From Epiperipatus broadwayi (lineage: Eukaryota > Onychophora > Udeonychophora > Euonychophora > Peripatidae): 64,000 nt of DNA. The stretch spans positions 6,338,506 to 6,402,505 of the forward strand of contig JAQFVV010006200.1 of NCBI GenBank assembly GCA_028023455.1, read 5' to 3'. The notes under the pieces are model-generated. The model saw only the letters and a program-made list of their open reading frames with translations, was not told the origin of the DNA and searched no databases. Shown here piece by piece: positions 10,789 to 23,600 of this stretch. Position numbers and translations under genes: made by a program. How positions within the stretch are numbered: position 1 is the first letter of the stretch; each line of letters begins with the position of its first letter.

Positions 10789-12500
10789 TTAAAGAAAAGA
10801 AACAGTACTGGTTTTCTCTATACTGAAGATGGGAGTAGAATTAGCATAGTTTTCTATAATCTGCTCAACAATTTTTAGCTTGAACTGTAAAAGATCAAAC
10901 TTATTACTATATTGTGTTATTGCAGTGATTCCAAACTTTTTGTGTCTGTGATCCCCTTTTTTCTGGAAAAAATGTTTCAATAGATTATAAAATAATACAC
11001 CCCACTTAGTACAGATCTTATATAAAACAGTTTAATTTTATGATTTAATAATTTTTAATAGAATCAAGTAAATTTTACAAAAAAAAAAATCAAAACAAAA
11101 ACGAAAAAAATTGATTAAAATTATAATAACATTGATTGATTAAAATTATAATATTTAGTGCCATGGATGAGTCTGTTTAATAAAATGATTGCTCATGTCA
11201 TTAGTAGAAATGTAACAAAAGTTCATTAAGCACTGATGAGTAATTTTCTTTAGACATTGATTTTAATTTGTATATTTGATAAAAGTTACACCCCCCTCCC
11301 TTGCAATAGTCTTGCGATCCTCTAAGGGGTGGCGTCCCACAGTTTGGAAAACACTGGTTTATTATATAAAATACATGCATTCCAAGGTCTAAATATTTTT
11401 TTGCTTATTTGTAGTTTACTGGTAATAGAACAACTCTTGACCGTAGTGATCAACTTCACTCATAATATTATTATAATCCAACATTACTGTGAGTTTCTCC
11501 ACACTTTGTCCCATCTTGTTTTTATGATTATTAAGGTGATGTCATGGATAATATTCATTAGATAGACTTTTGTTCTGCCATCTCAAGGCCATTATTATTT
11601 TTCCACATTGAAAAGCCTGACAGTGTGTTTTTTTATTTTATTCTGGCAAACCTTTTTTTTTCTTTTATTGACAGATACATACATGTCTTATTTTCTACAA
11701 ATATCTCTTCAAAAAGTTGTGACATATCAATTGTCCATGGTGACACTGGATCCTTTATCCAAAAACCATCCATCAAATACTTTTCATGGTAATAGTTAAA
11801 GTGGTAGGCAACTTTTTGTATACTGTTGCAATTCTAGTATGCACAAGAAAGTCACAAATATAGTCACTTGTTGCTTCACAAGGAACAACAAATTTTATCC
11901 CAAAATGACCCTCTTCCTAACATTATGATTGTTAGCTCAGAGAATATTTGTAGAGGATCAAACTTTTAATAAGACTAAGTCTAGTATAAAATTTATAGAG
12001 CACTAAATTTTTTTCTCAAATACTCCTTAACTTTATAAACTTATAGAGCTTTGGATTTGAATATTATCACTTTTGAATTTTCTGTAAGAGCAAAATAAAA
12101 AAAATTATAATGAGCAAGAATGTGCTTAGTACTTGTCATTGAGTTCAGAAAAAAGTGGATACGTTACATCTGATACAACATTTTGATGATGCTTTATAAC
12201 ATTGCGACTTGAAAAGCAACCTCACTTCTTTTTGATGTGACTTTCCATCTATTGCTTAAAGATATTTCTTTGCTTATGCCCTCACTAAGACATTGTTCAA
12301 CATAAAAATTTGTTGGCATACCAGTGTTTTGGATGAATTCCTTATGAACAAAGAATATTTCAAAGAATTGCAAAACTTAGGGTATGTAGATTTATATTCA
12401 TACTTTTGCATATGGTTTCTCATTGAAGGGAAATCTTGGAGTGATAGAGGAATATTTTTTATGTCTATTTTTTCTCATAATTTAATACTATTCTCAGAGT
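10789..12500 (-). pseudogene. piggyBac (PGBD4-like) transposase relic
   Basis: The minus strand, over shifting frames, gives the piggyBac transposase in order: HPLFSEL-like and YFALTEN (about 12200-12080), KVKEYLRKKFSAL (about 12045-12000), GHFGIKFVVPCEATSDYICD (about 11925-11860), GSSVTMDN (about 11755-11725), VMLDYNNIMSEVDHYGQELF (11490-11420), NACILYNK (about 11385-11360), then FDLLQFKLKIVEQIIENY (about 10895-10835). Family knowledge: TMDN and GGVD hold catalytic Asp residues, and both Asp are kept. A hAT-type MITE (10923-11356) splits it between NACILYNK and FDLLQFK. No terminal repeats with TTAA were identified. It is non-functional because of stops and shifts. Confidence 0.85.
10923..11356. 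mobile_element. Non-autonomous hAT MITE inserted in the piggyBac relic
   Basis: Ends are CAGTGATTCCAAACTTTTTG on the left and, reversed, CAGTGTTTTCCAAACTGTGG on the right, the CAGTG-type terminal repeat of hAT elements. The 8-bp flanks (TGTTATTG and GTTTATTA) match at only 5 positions, so the target duplication has decayed or the ends are off by a base. The interior is A/T rich and non-coding. Its position inside the transposase reading frame confirms both boundaries. Confidence 0.8.
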
Positions 12501-12698
12501 TTATTTGATTCCTCATCCATGTTTGGAAACCATTAGCTCATTCCAATTTTCCATACTCCTCATATCACCAAATTTATAATCAGACTAAGTATCAAAGTCA
12601 TAGTAATTAGAGCTGGTTCTAGGCATGTTCATGGAGTCCATTTTACTTAACAGATATAAAAATTAGATTTAGTAACTGAATCAACTAATCTATATTTA

Positions 12699-12838
12699 TC
12701 ACATCATCACATTTCCTATACTAGCACATTAATTGTTGATAAACAGAGCAAAACTCTCCATACAGTATTGCCTTCTGGCATACATTGATTACTCTGTTTA
12801 GCACAGGTGGCAATGCTGTATGGAGAGTTTTGCTCTGT
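12699..12838. mobile_element. Fold-back family A, short palindromic copy (A2)
   Basis: The copy is flanked by 13-bp direct repeats TAATCTATATTTA at 12686-12698 and 12839-12851. Arms AACAGAGCAAAACTCTCC (from about 12741) and GGAGAGTTTTGCTCTGTT (to about 12839) face each other around a loop of about 40 bp that keeps GCATACATTGATTACTC. The head (TCACATCATCACAT) is as in the other A copies. Confidence 0.8.
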
Positions 12839-13252
12839 TAATCTATATTTAATTGAAATATTAACATTTTGAAATGTATAAGTATAAAGTAAATCTATAT
12901 TATAAATTAATTAAATATCTCGACAAATTAAATTATACATAATTGAAATTCCAATGTTTTAAAATATTTGTATTTATGAAATAAATAATTCTACATTTGA
13001 AATAAAAACTATAATATCTATTTATTAGATTTTAAAATATGTATAAAAAAAGATCAATAAAATATTTGATAAAAGTTGTCAATCAAATTGTAAACATTTT
13101 TTACATTATTTTTCTATGTGAAATATATTATAAAATAAAAATAAAAACATTCTATACTCATCTGTTATAATAGATAAAAATAAATTTGAAGTGATGGAAG
13201 GATTTTTTTTTATAAAAAATGACTTGAAGCCTAGCAGACTATTCCTCTAAAG

Positions 13253-16177
13253 CAGCGATACTCAACCTGCGGCCCCTGGGCCACATGCTGCGGTTGCGCC
13301 AAGCTTTTATGTGTGGCCCAATAATAGACTGATGGTCAACAGATGTGACAACACACTTCTTAATTAACGAATAACCATGCGCAATTGATATTTTTTATTG
13401 ACGCACTAATAATGTTTTTTTTTTTTAATTTCACAGATCTGAAAAACCAATGCCCGAGTATCTTCATATATAACTTGTACTCACTCTCAACCTTCTATCT
13501 TTAGCATTTTTTCTCTGATTTTAGCACCTTCAGTATTTTTTTTTTGCAAGGAAAAAATTCAGTAAATATTTAAATTTAATGATATAATAATGACATAAAT
13601 CCATATCTTTTCAAGCTTCTGATTGATTGTTTTTTTTCTCCGCACGGGAACGCCAATCCATGACTTCGACAGTTGTATTTCTCCATTTTGAATTCGAAAA
13701 CGAAAACATAATTTGCTAAGCTTTTTTTTTTTGCCCCACTTGTTTCTTTCTCAGATTTTAATCAAAAAATTTACTTTTACACTAAAACATATTGATAAGG
13801 AATTCAATGAATTACTTCTGGAATTTATAATTGGATGGTAAGCATTTATTCTATTTTGACAGTGTTAGATTATTATCAATTATAAATAGAAATTTATTTT
13901 TTAAAAACCTTTCTGTAATCAGACAAATTATAAATTTCCATTTTAGATACTAAACTAAAACAAATATAATTGTAAAAAGACAAATATATTTTTTGCAGAT
14001 TGTATAATTGACCAATCAGAAGTTTGAAACTTTAATTCATTCAATAGTCTTGGTTTTTGAATGCAAAGTGAAACATTTTAGTTTTATATGTGAATTAGTA
14101 TACACATAGACGCGTAGTATTTTATATCAAACTATAATTTAAACATTATAATGATGTCTTCAAGCAACAAACAAAAATTATCGGATGAAAATAGAATGTT
14201 TCAAGACAACTGGGAAAAGGAATATTTTGTTGTGTTGAATAACAAAGGTTCAGCAACGTGTTTGATTTGTCGAGAAAGTGTCACATTAAAAAAATATAAC
14301 ATTGATCATCATTACACCACAAAACATAAATTGTTTAATGATACTTTTGCTCATGGGTCTTTAATAAGTGAAAAATTAGCTTTCTTTAAGAAATCATTGC
14401 AACAGCAACAAAATGTTATGTCAGTGGCAATCTCACAAGAAGCAGTGGTAACACGAGCATCATATGAAATTTGTTATATACTTGGCAAAAATATGAAACC
14501 ATTTACGGATGCTGAAGTTGTGAAAGAATGTTTCCTAAATGCTTCGAATATATTATTTGATAAATTTAATAATAAAAGGCAAATATTACAAAATAAGAAA
14601 TTACAACTGTCAGATTCTACCTGCATTAGACGTATTGAAGATATTGCAAAACATATTTTTGATAATATAATAGAAGATTTGAAAAACTGCAAATATTTTA
14701 GTTTGGCTGTTGATTCTAGTACTGACATTTCAGCAACATAACAATGTGCTATTTTTGTCAGATACTGTATGGAACAGAATTCAATTTGTGAAGATTTTTT
14801 GAAATTTCTTCCTATGAAGAATCAAACTAGAGGTAGTGATTTTCTCAATAGTATTTGTACTTTTCTGGAGAAGAATAATATTGAAATAAAAAAAATTGTT
14901 TTCTGTGTGCACTGATGGATGTCCTTCAATGATTGGATCCGAAAAGGGATTTGTTTCCCTATTAAAAAAGAAATATAATCTAACAAATCTTTTATCATTT
15001 CATTGTTTAATTCACCAAGAAAACTTGGGGGTACATATATCCAATAAAGAAGTAGATGCTGTGATGAAAACCATCATAAACATTGTGAATTATATTTGAA
15101 CCTGAGAATTAAACCACAGAAAATTTAAAAATCTTTTGGAAGAAATAAATAGTAATTATGGTGATGTACTTTTGCATACTTCGGTGCGGTGGCTAAGCAG
15201 AGGTAAAGTTTTGAATCACCTTTTTTTTATTATGTCATGAAATTATTTCATTTTTACAAGAAAACAATAAAACTTATAATGAGCTTGACAGTGATGGATG
15301 GTGGTATCTTTTAGCTTTTTTATGTGACATCACAGAAAAACTTTGTGATCTTAATATTAGTTTGCAAGGTGAAAATAAAATTATTTCACAAATGACAAAT
15401 AAAGTATTTGCTTTTGAAGAAAAACTAAATATTTATTACCAAGATATACAAAACCAAATACTACATCATTTTCCAACATTGACAAATGCTAAGCAAGATG
15501 GTATTGACATTTCTTCAGAAACCTATGTCATTATTTCAAATTATTTAGGTACCTTATTGAAAGAATTTAAAAGTAGATTTCAAGATTTAAGAAATATTAA
15601 GAATTGTCTTTTGCTTATAGAAAATCCCTGGCACTTAGAAATAGCAACTATTACACAATTAGCTGCATTTGGACATGATTATGTTAAGCTATTTAATGAA
15701 TTTGTTGAATTTAAAAATAACACAAATTTGGAAGCCATTTTTAAAGAGAAAAGGGAGGGAAAAGAGTATATGGAATTTTGGAAATTAGTGCCTGAAAAAT
15801 ATAAAACTGTCAAAAAGTGTACACAAATGTTGCTCACATTGTTTGTATCAATATAACTTTGTGAATCATCTTATTCGAAAATGAAATATGTGAAGAATGT
15901 GCATAGAAACAGACTTACTGATTCACACTTTGATGATATATTAAGAGTAGCATGTAGCACATATAAAACAGATTTATCTAAAATTGTTAAAAGCTTATCT
16001 CAATATCAAAAATCACACTGATATTTAAATAAATGTTTGTATCAAATAAAAGTGTTTGACATGCATGAATTGAGAAGTCAGACTTTTTTTTATGTGACAC
16101 CAATTGGTTGCCGTGGCCTGCTTGATGTAGCACACAAATATATGTGGCCCAGGAAAGAAAAAGGTTGAGTATCCCTG
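13253..16177 (+). mobile_element. Nearly complete hAT transposon
   Basis: An exact 8-bp target duplication CTCTAAAG lies at 13245-13252 and 16178-16185. Terminal inverted repeats CAGCGATACTCAACCT and, reversed, CAGGGATACTCAACCT match at 15 of 16 positions. Subterminal GGCCCCTGGGCCACATG on the left and TGTGGCCCAGG on the right are also inverted. The length is 2925 bp. It contains one transposase relic. The 8-bp duplication and CAGSG ends are diagnostic of the hAT superfamily. Confidence 0.95.
14151..16021 (+). pseudogene. hAT transposase, GTF2IRD2/Charlie-like, lightly decayed
   Basis: The ORF begins MMSSSNKQKL. An N-terminal BED-type zinc finger has C37, C40, H54 and H59 (CLIC ... HYTTKH). 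Next come the first catalytic Asp region (LAVDSSTDIS, near residue 190), the second (CTDGCPSMIGSEKGF), SVRWLSRGKVLNHL, and the C-terminal dimerisation block CESSYSKMKYVKNVHRNRL. The order and spacing match hAT transposases of the type domesticated in vertebrate GTF2IRD2. Lesions are few: stops at 14739, 15097, 15103 and 15854, and single-base shifts in an A run near 14890 and a T run near 15222. The full reading is about 620 codons, so the copy is fairly young but dead. Confidence 0.93.
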
Positions 16178-16185
16178 CTCTAAAG

Positions 16186-16480
16186 CATAAAAGAAAATGC
16201 ATACTTTTTTTATCACTTTTGCATTTGCTAATTAGAAAAAGTACAAACATCAAAATTGCTTTCTGATTATAGCTGCCACCTGTAGAAAATTATGGAAACA
16301 ACAAAGCATTATATTACATATTAATAAATAAATCTATAAAAATTTGAGATTCAATTTAAATGTAGCAGAAAATAATAATTTAAACCTTGAAAGACAGCAA
16401 CAGTACTACAAGCAGCATTTCTTAAGAAATCATAATCTTTATAAAAAAAAGTCAAATATTTTTATTAGTCTTATTTAAAT
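16186..16480. other. AT-rich DNA between hAT element and block G
   Basis: No gene or repeat recognised. Confidence 0.5.
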
Positions 16481-17040
16481 TTTCATTATTTAATCCTGTA
16501 GTAAAATGTTGAAAGTATAATTTTATTTTAGCATTCTTTAAATCATTTTTTAAAAAAAGATTATCCAACTCAAAAATAAAGTATTATATTAGAGAAAATT
16601 GTTAATGAAAACACATTTGTGAATTCTTGTTGAACATTTATTATTTTATAAATTTTGGATGCATAACTTTTAATTTGAAACATAAAAAAAATTATGCTAT
16701 TTAAAGTGTATTTTTTTGTAATCAACCAAGAATAATCATTGTTCATGATAAAGCATAGAAGACATATATATATACCTTGTGATTATGTCAGTAAATAATT
16801 GATTAAATAAACTTGAAACCATTTTTTTAAATTTGATTTTAAAATATTTGATTACAAGTAAATGAAGACCTTGTCAGCTTAGTATAGAAGATATAAAGAA
16901 ATTGATGTATTTTGTTTTGAATAAGCACTCCCAATAATAAAAGAATATAAGTATCAACAATTTATCTTTGTCATCTTCTAGAGATTTTACTTAATATTTT
17001 AAAATAAATACACATTTAGAAAATTAATATTTTTTATGGA
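16480..17040 (+). repeat. Duplicated block G, copy 1
   Basis: Aligns by eye to about 20040-20605, same strand. Shared stretches include TTATTTTAGCA-like, GTTGAACATTT, AATTTTGGAWGCATAA, GTAAAGCATAGRAGRCA-like, TTTGATTTTAAAA and GAGATTTTACTTAGTATTTT-like segments. It is the third of three collinear blocks. Confidence 0.65.
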
Positions 17041-17059
17041 GTTGATAATTTTTATTCAG

Positions 17060-19085
17060 TAAAATTGATTACTTTGTAAATAATAAAATATCATGTGACT
17101 ATTTAAACAAATTTTCTCAGTAAGTTACATTGTTTAGAGATTTTCAAAATATATTTACTTGAAATCTCAATAAATGGAAGAAACAGCAGGAGATTTCACT
17201 GTAAATAAGAATGAAAACACTGAAAAATCTAGAGGCCCATTTAATAATTATATTTTCTAGAGATATTTATAAAACAGAATTATTAATATTGTACGCTTAG
17301 AGGAAAATTTTAAATAAATTTTAATTTTAAAATATTACAGTTTTAAAAATGCATATTTTTTCAATTATCATAATATTAGCTTGTGTCAACTTTAATCTTC
17401 TACTTTAAAACATAATAGAAAAAAAAATTAAAGCTAGTAAGATAAATATTTTAAAACTGAATATTTTATATTATAAATCTTTTATTTACATTGTTGCTAG
17501 AGTTTAATCGTTTTAATTGAAATTTAATTTGTTATACATTTTTTAATTATGAATTATATTTGATAATTATAAATAATTTTAATGTTTATTTGTAAATGCT
17601 CACACACAGACATCATTATAACAATCATCTGTTATGTTGGGTAAAATAAATGGTTTATAATAAGTGCATTATGATTAGATTTTAAGATTTACTATGAAAT
17701 TTCTTTCTTTAATGTCAATTTTATTTTAATATTTAAGTGTTGAACTTGTCCCTATTAATAAGTATTTAAAATTATTACCAGTGGTATTAATTATAAATAT
17801 TTAAACTGTTTTTTCTGTTTAATGAAAATCATCTGCTCTGCCATATCTATTCAGTTTTGTTGTTGATTATGAATAAAAGTCTCAAACACACTACATAGAA
17901 AGCTTCTGCATGAATATGTATATTAGTTCAACAATCAAGATTTCGTTTCTATCAAGCACAATAGATACTATGTCATTCATTATGGGCAAGATCAACTTGT
18001 GAGAATGTTAGTTTCTTTTTTTGAAAACTTGTGAGTTTCTGGTGCATTATCTTTAGAATATATCTCTGAACACAGACTGGACACATTTTATAGTTATAGT
18101 CCAATTTCATCAAAAATAGTCAATAAATATAAATAAAACCAGAAATCCCATCTCTGATAACCTGATATGATAAAACCTAAATGTATGCAACTAGAAATTA
18201 AACATGTAATCGATAATCTGTTACCTAATTTATATTTCCATGTATCCTTGAATACAAAATAAAAAAATCCTATTCCTTATATGATCATTTTGAATCTTTT
18301 AGCCTAGCAATTTTTAATAGCTAAATGCCCTTTAAAATATATCCGTAAATATTTTAACTATGCTTCTACAAGAATCTTTGAAGAAAGCTCCATCCATCAT
18401 TTAACAAATATATCTAACCTCAACAATTCCAAATCTTAACATAGATTTAAAATAATGAATCAATCATTGAGCATCATATTTTATTTTATTCTTCTTCCAC
18501 AAATCCAAAGATCTGTTTTATTGTAGCTCACATTTCCTCCTTTTAGGAATATAAACTTATTGAAGTTACTATTTCCTCTTCTTAGGAATATCAATTTATC
18601 AAGGTTCCACTTTATAAAGTCATTTTTATAAATCTATGACTATGCATGGCTTTCTGATATGCACTTTCCAATGAGGTAGATAAGGATATTTTATTCCCAT
18701 GGATGTAAGTTTTTGAAGTCCCATGTTTGTAATATCATTTTTCAATGCAAGATTATATAATGATCTAATTCCTCTAACTTATAACACCTATGGATAGATT
18801 TATTTCTAAAAGGAAAATATTATTTTCAATATATGCATTGTGTAAGTATAAGAAGAATATTACCACATTGGAGGAGATAGGTCTGATTACACTCTGGTGC
18901 CATTTTGAAGTTAAGACTTATACTGAAATATCATTGCTTGATTTGTAGATTTGACTCTAAACTAAATCTTTTAAATAAATACCTCAACATTATATAATAT
19001 ATTTTACTACATTTACGTTATAATATTTATATTCATACTACTATTAATAAAATAAATATTTTCTTTTCTCCAGTTAAACTACCTT
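17060..19085. other. AT-rich DNA, no gene seen
   Basis: No long ORF or transposon domain. The only structure is a 39-bp tandem duplication at 18531-18608, annotated separately. Confidence 0.5.
18531..18608. repeat. Tandem duplication of a 39-bp unit
   Basis: Two adjacent copies of TTTCCTCYTYTTAGGAATAT followed by an AACTTATTGAAGTT-like tail (18531-18569 and 18570-18608) differ at several positions. Each has an acceptor-like TTTTAG/CTTAG, but no exon follows. Confidence 0.6.
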
Positions 19086-19089
19086 TATA

Positions 19090-20605
19090 TCATGCACTTG
19101 TCCCAAGTTTTTATTGCATGTGCATCAGATTTTAGGCTGTCATTTATGCAGTTACAATTCTTATGGGTCATTTGGAATCATAAAAATCTCATCTGGATTT
19201 TTTCTATCATGAGTCACATAAATTTAATCTTACTTGTATTCTTATAATAATCAAAGTGGCTGATAAATAGTTGGAATAACTTGTGGACTATCTATATCAA
19301 TAAACATACTTCAACATTTTATTTTATATAACAAATTATTAACTATAACATTATAAACCTGTCATTGCACTTGAATCTCTGCACAATGTATATATATATT
19401 GTCAAAGACCAAACATCTAACATTGATTAAACAATCATTATTTAACATGTTCAGCCTTTATATATATATATATATTACCAATACATACACTTATACATTA
19501 AGTAATTTATTATAAGAAATATTTCTATATATGTTTCATATTTTTATCATATTGTTGCATTATATGTAGAGTCTCTATTTTAAAAAAATCAAGACTATAT
19601 ATGTGTAAACCAAAGTACTGTTTAATGGCATTATTTAATTCAATACCTTGCACGATTTTTGCAGTAGTAGATCATCTGACTTGGGATCGGGAAGTTCTAG
19701 GATCAATTCTGGTGCTCACAGTTCTGGCATTAGAACTTCTTATGAACCTCTTGAGCAATAAATCCATTAGCTTTTCTTTTTTTTCATTGAATTCATTGCA
19801 ATATATTTGCTTTAGTAATACATTTAAAACCCATGATTCTATTAGTATTGTAAATACATAATGCTACATTTAATATATGTATATTTTAAAATAAAATATC
19901 AACTTATTAATTGCAATAATTTAACAGATTTCTGCTATTAGAAAAAATTTTGTAGTGAACATTTCAATTGTTTCATTATAAACACACACATACTCTCTCT
20001 TTTATAGATATTTGAGATTAAACATTTTATAAGTCTTTTTTAAATTTAATCATTCTTTAATAAAATCTTGAAAGCCTAAATTAATTTTAGCACGTTTATC
20101 TTTAATAATTTTTAAAATTACGTATCCAAACAATAAGGCATGATATTAAAGAAAAATTTTAATGAGAAAAGGTGTTGGTTCAAGTTGAACATTTTATTAA
20201 TTTAAAAATTTTGGAAGCATAAATTTTTGTTCCAAATATAAAATATATATATATGTTTACAGTAAAGCATAGGAGGCACATGTATGTATATATCGGTCGT
20301 TTTAGAGTAAATAATAATTAAATAAATTTTAAACAAAATAAAATTCAAAATGTCAGTAAGCATTTTTTTTTTTTTTCGAATTTGATTTTAAAAGTACTTA
20401 GAAAAGTTTTCTATTTAGTTCTAACTTTTTATCTTTCCAGCTAGGCATAGAAAGATATAAAATAAATTATTTTGAATGATCATGGTGACAGGAATATTGT
20501 TAACAATTATTTTTTTTTTTTTTACTTCTGCTATATTCTCTGGAGATTTTAATAAGATTTTACTTAGTATTTTAAAAAAAATAAATTTGAAAAATAAGAC
20601 TGTTT
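19090..20605 (+). repeat. Compact copy of duplicated blocks C, D and G
   Basis: Three segments align, in the same order and orientation, to 5186-5455, 9115-9545 and 16480-17040. Here they lie almost end to end (19090-19360, 19430-20035, 20040-20605). The scattered copy spans nearly 12 kb, and the extra DNA contains the Penelope, MITE, piggyBac and hAT elements. No coding potential is seen. It could be an old segmental duplication or a large non-coding repeat. Confidence 0.6.
19655..19780 (+). repeat. tRNA-derived SINE (family 1)
   Basis: An A-box-like GCAGTAGTAGATCATCTGAC and a B-box-like GGATCAATTCT (19700-19710) have tRNA-like spacing. The tail ACTTCTTATGAAC, then CTTGAGCAATAAATCCATT, is shared with copies at 33.95 and 35.98 kb. 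It sits inside block D, copy 2. Confidence 0.7.
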
Positions 20606-20609
20606 GAAG

Positions 20610-23600
20610 AATTGATTTCTTTGAACAAATTTAGCTTTTATGGCATGATGAATATTAATATGACCATTCAAGCAAATAATTTTGATAGGATGCATGACTT
20701 ATTGATTAAAAATTTGGTGTATGTATTTGGAACTTCTATAAATAAAAGAAACAAAGCTATAGGATATGAAAGAGGGAAAAGTAAAGAAAGAAAATATAAA
20801 AAGAGGGCCATGAAACAAAATTAGAGGGGAAAAAGGGCTTCAAAAGGGAGTGTAGATAGAGTTACAAAAAATAAAATAAAAAAGGATTTACTATAAGTCA
20901 GCAAATAAAATTAGAATGGGAAAGTAAAGTTTCAAAAATGCAGCGATAATTGAAATATAAATCTTATTTTAAACAAAATGGATATTTTGCAAAGATAAGT
21001 AGAATATACAGTATTGCCGTCTATTCATTGCATTTGATGCCAAGAACCTATGATTGCCTGAAACTATATAATATACATGTTTATGATGCATTTTTAATTT
21101 TAAAAATTTACACATTAAAATATTAACAAAAAACAAAATAAGACAATAGATTAATAAATTAAGACAAAACTGATTGAGAGCACAATAAATTTACAAGATG
21201 AGGAAATGTCTATTTGAGAGATAATTTATGACAACATGTATATTCTATAAATTTATGTGCATGTAAAACTTTTGAATTCAAATTTACAATTTTTTTTTTA
21301 ATTTATGGGTTACTATATCTGTGGACATGGAAATATTTGCATGCTCTTGATAATTTTCATCTGTGTTTAGTGGAAAAGCAGGTAAATAAGAATGGAATGG
21401 TTCTATAATAAAAGTAAGTAGTTATAAAATGGCCATTGAGGTTTTAGTTGTATTACTGAAAGCTATAGGGGGGGGGGAGAAAAGTGTGTTAATTAATGTC
21501 TAAATTTAGTTTACTGATGTTTGCAATGTAAATCAGATTCAGAAAAAGAATCTGTAGATTTTTTTTTTTTATAATTATGATTTTTTTTAGAGAAGAAATT
21601 AATATAGTAAAAAGTGAGAATTGTAAACAATTGTTTAATTTCACAAGCTGGAGAGAAGTTTTTTAAAATAAATTTGATATTTTTTATATGAAAAACAATA
21701 TGAATTTGAAAGTGATGGGAATGCAATTGAAATGATTTATTTATTACATGACCAATTGCTCAAGTAGTTTTTATTACCAAAATGAAAAATAGAGCACAAT
21801 TAATTAAAGTGAGATATTTTTTTTCTGTAACATTCAATTTGCAATCAGTTCAAGAATTTGTAAATTTCTAGCAGCCATTTTAATTAATGGGCTAATTAAT
21901 AAAGGTAGTTGAAATAATAAGGATTTTTGTTGATAGATGTTATGAATTTTGGTAATCATTGTTTCCCAGTCAATTATTTCCAAATTAGTGTTGAAAATAT
22001 AAGTACTTTTTTAAATTCATTTAGTTTTATTTTACACATAACTTGATATTTGGATGCCATGTTTTTTATTAAGATAAATTTCTGTGGAATATATATATAT
22101 GTATTGGGGGGAATAACTGGTAAATGTCATTGCATTTGAGATTTTATAATTTTAAGAACATTTATATAATGCTTTAATTAAATAAACAATACATTTAAGT
22201 TCTTTTTTAAAAGTGTGGCAATACTTTAATAGGATAGCAAAGAATTTGTTTTCAAATGTGTATAGTATATAGATAATGTATATAACAGAATTTTTCCAAA
22301 TTTAAAAACATGTTTGTTTGAAATATAACAATTTTTACTCTTAAAATGCATACACAATTTTGTACAAATATCAATTGCAAATTTTTTTTGTAACAAATAA
22401 TTAGGTTTCTTTCTTTATTTATTTTAAAAAATAGTAATTAATTATTAGTTTTTTTAATTATTGATATATGTATGTGCATGAATATATATATAAGTATCAC
22501 TTCACTATTAGAAATTAGTGATTTACTTTTAAATAATATTTAAAAATAAGTAAGGACTTAAGAATATTTTAATCAAATGATTGAGGAGACTATGGAAAAT
22601 TTGTAGTAGTATTTTTATGATTTTTAAACCAATATTAGTCAGCACAAACTGATTGAGTTTGATCTTTGTCATCTTGAAAAACAATTGTTATCTGGAAATT
22701 ATGTTTGCATTATGCAATGAATATGATCTGTCATCATATTTATCCATGCAGAGAAATTATATAACTTTCTAAATCATGGCAGTTTTATCATTCTTCACAA
22801 TCTGGAAAGGATATTCTGTCAATAGACTTTTTATATTAGATGTTGCCAAAATATACGATTATAAAAAGTATAATCAATAATTTGTCTGTTGATATAAGCA
22901 TACTTGCAGTCATATAGCATCGAATTCTTATGTCTTTCCAACTGCCATTTTCTGCATCATCGTATCCATATTAGAAATTAGAGATTTTGAAAATAATAGC
23001 CTAACTATAAGTATTTAGCTTGTAGACAGAAATTGTATTGGTATGTGCAGTTAAGTTCAGACTTTCAAGTGATTTTTTTCAGTATTTTTTAACTACAATG
23101 TTCATAATTTTTATTTCTCCATTTGAAAAAGTAATGATTTTTGAAGATAATCATCACTTGAGATGCCTGTTTTAAAACATTAAGCAATTGAGTAGTTTTG
23201 GACACCAATTCTACTGTTTAAATGGGTACTGTCAGAATCTATTTAAAATTCAATTGGCAGCCATTTTTCTCATAACTTCACATTTTTAGAATTGTGTCTA
23301 CAAAGAAAAAAAAAAATCTACAATGATTTGCATTTTCATTTCCAAAATTATATAGAATGCCAAAAAGTCATGAAGATGTAAGTTGAATTGTTTTCAACAT
23401 ATTAACCAAGTTATATGAATTTAATTGGCATAAATAGATTTTAATACAGAATTTTTTTTTTATGTGGGATAAATTTTGTATCTTTTTAGAGAAATTTAAT
23501 TTTCTTCTGTGACAACCATAAATTAATTTTTGAAATTTGAGATGCTGCATGTCTGATTGAAATTATACTTTAGCGATTGTATTTACATGCATGCATAATG

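Noticed and set aside
15987-16253. Two minus-strand open frames
   Set aside because: They are antisense to the hAT transposase 3' end and the terminal repeat.
20612-20824. Lys/Arg-rich open frame
   Set aside because: It results from a purine-rich tract next to block G; no family similarity or splice sites.
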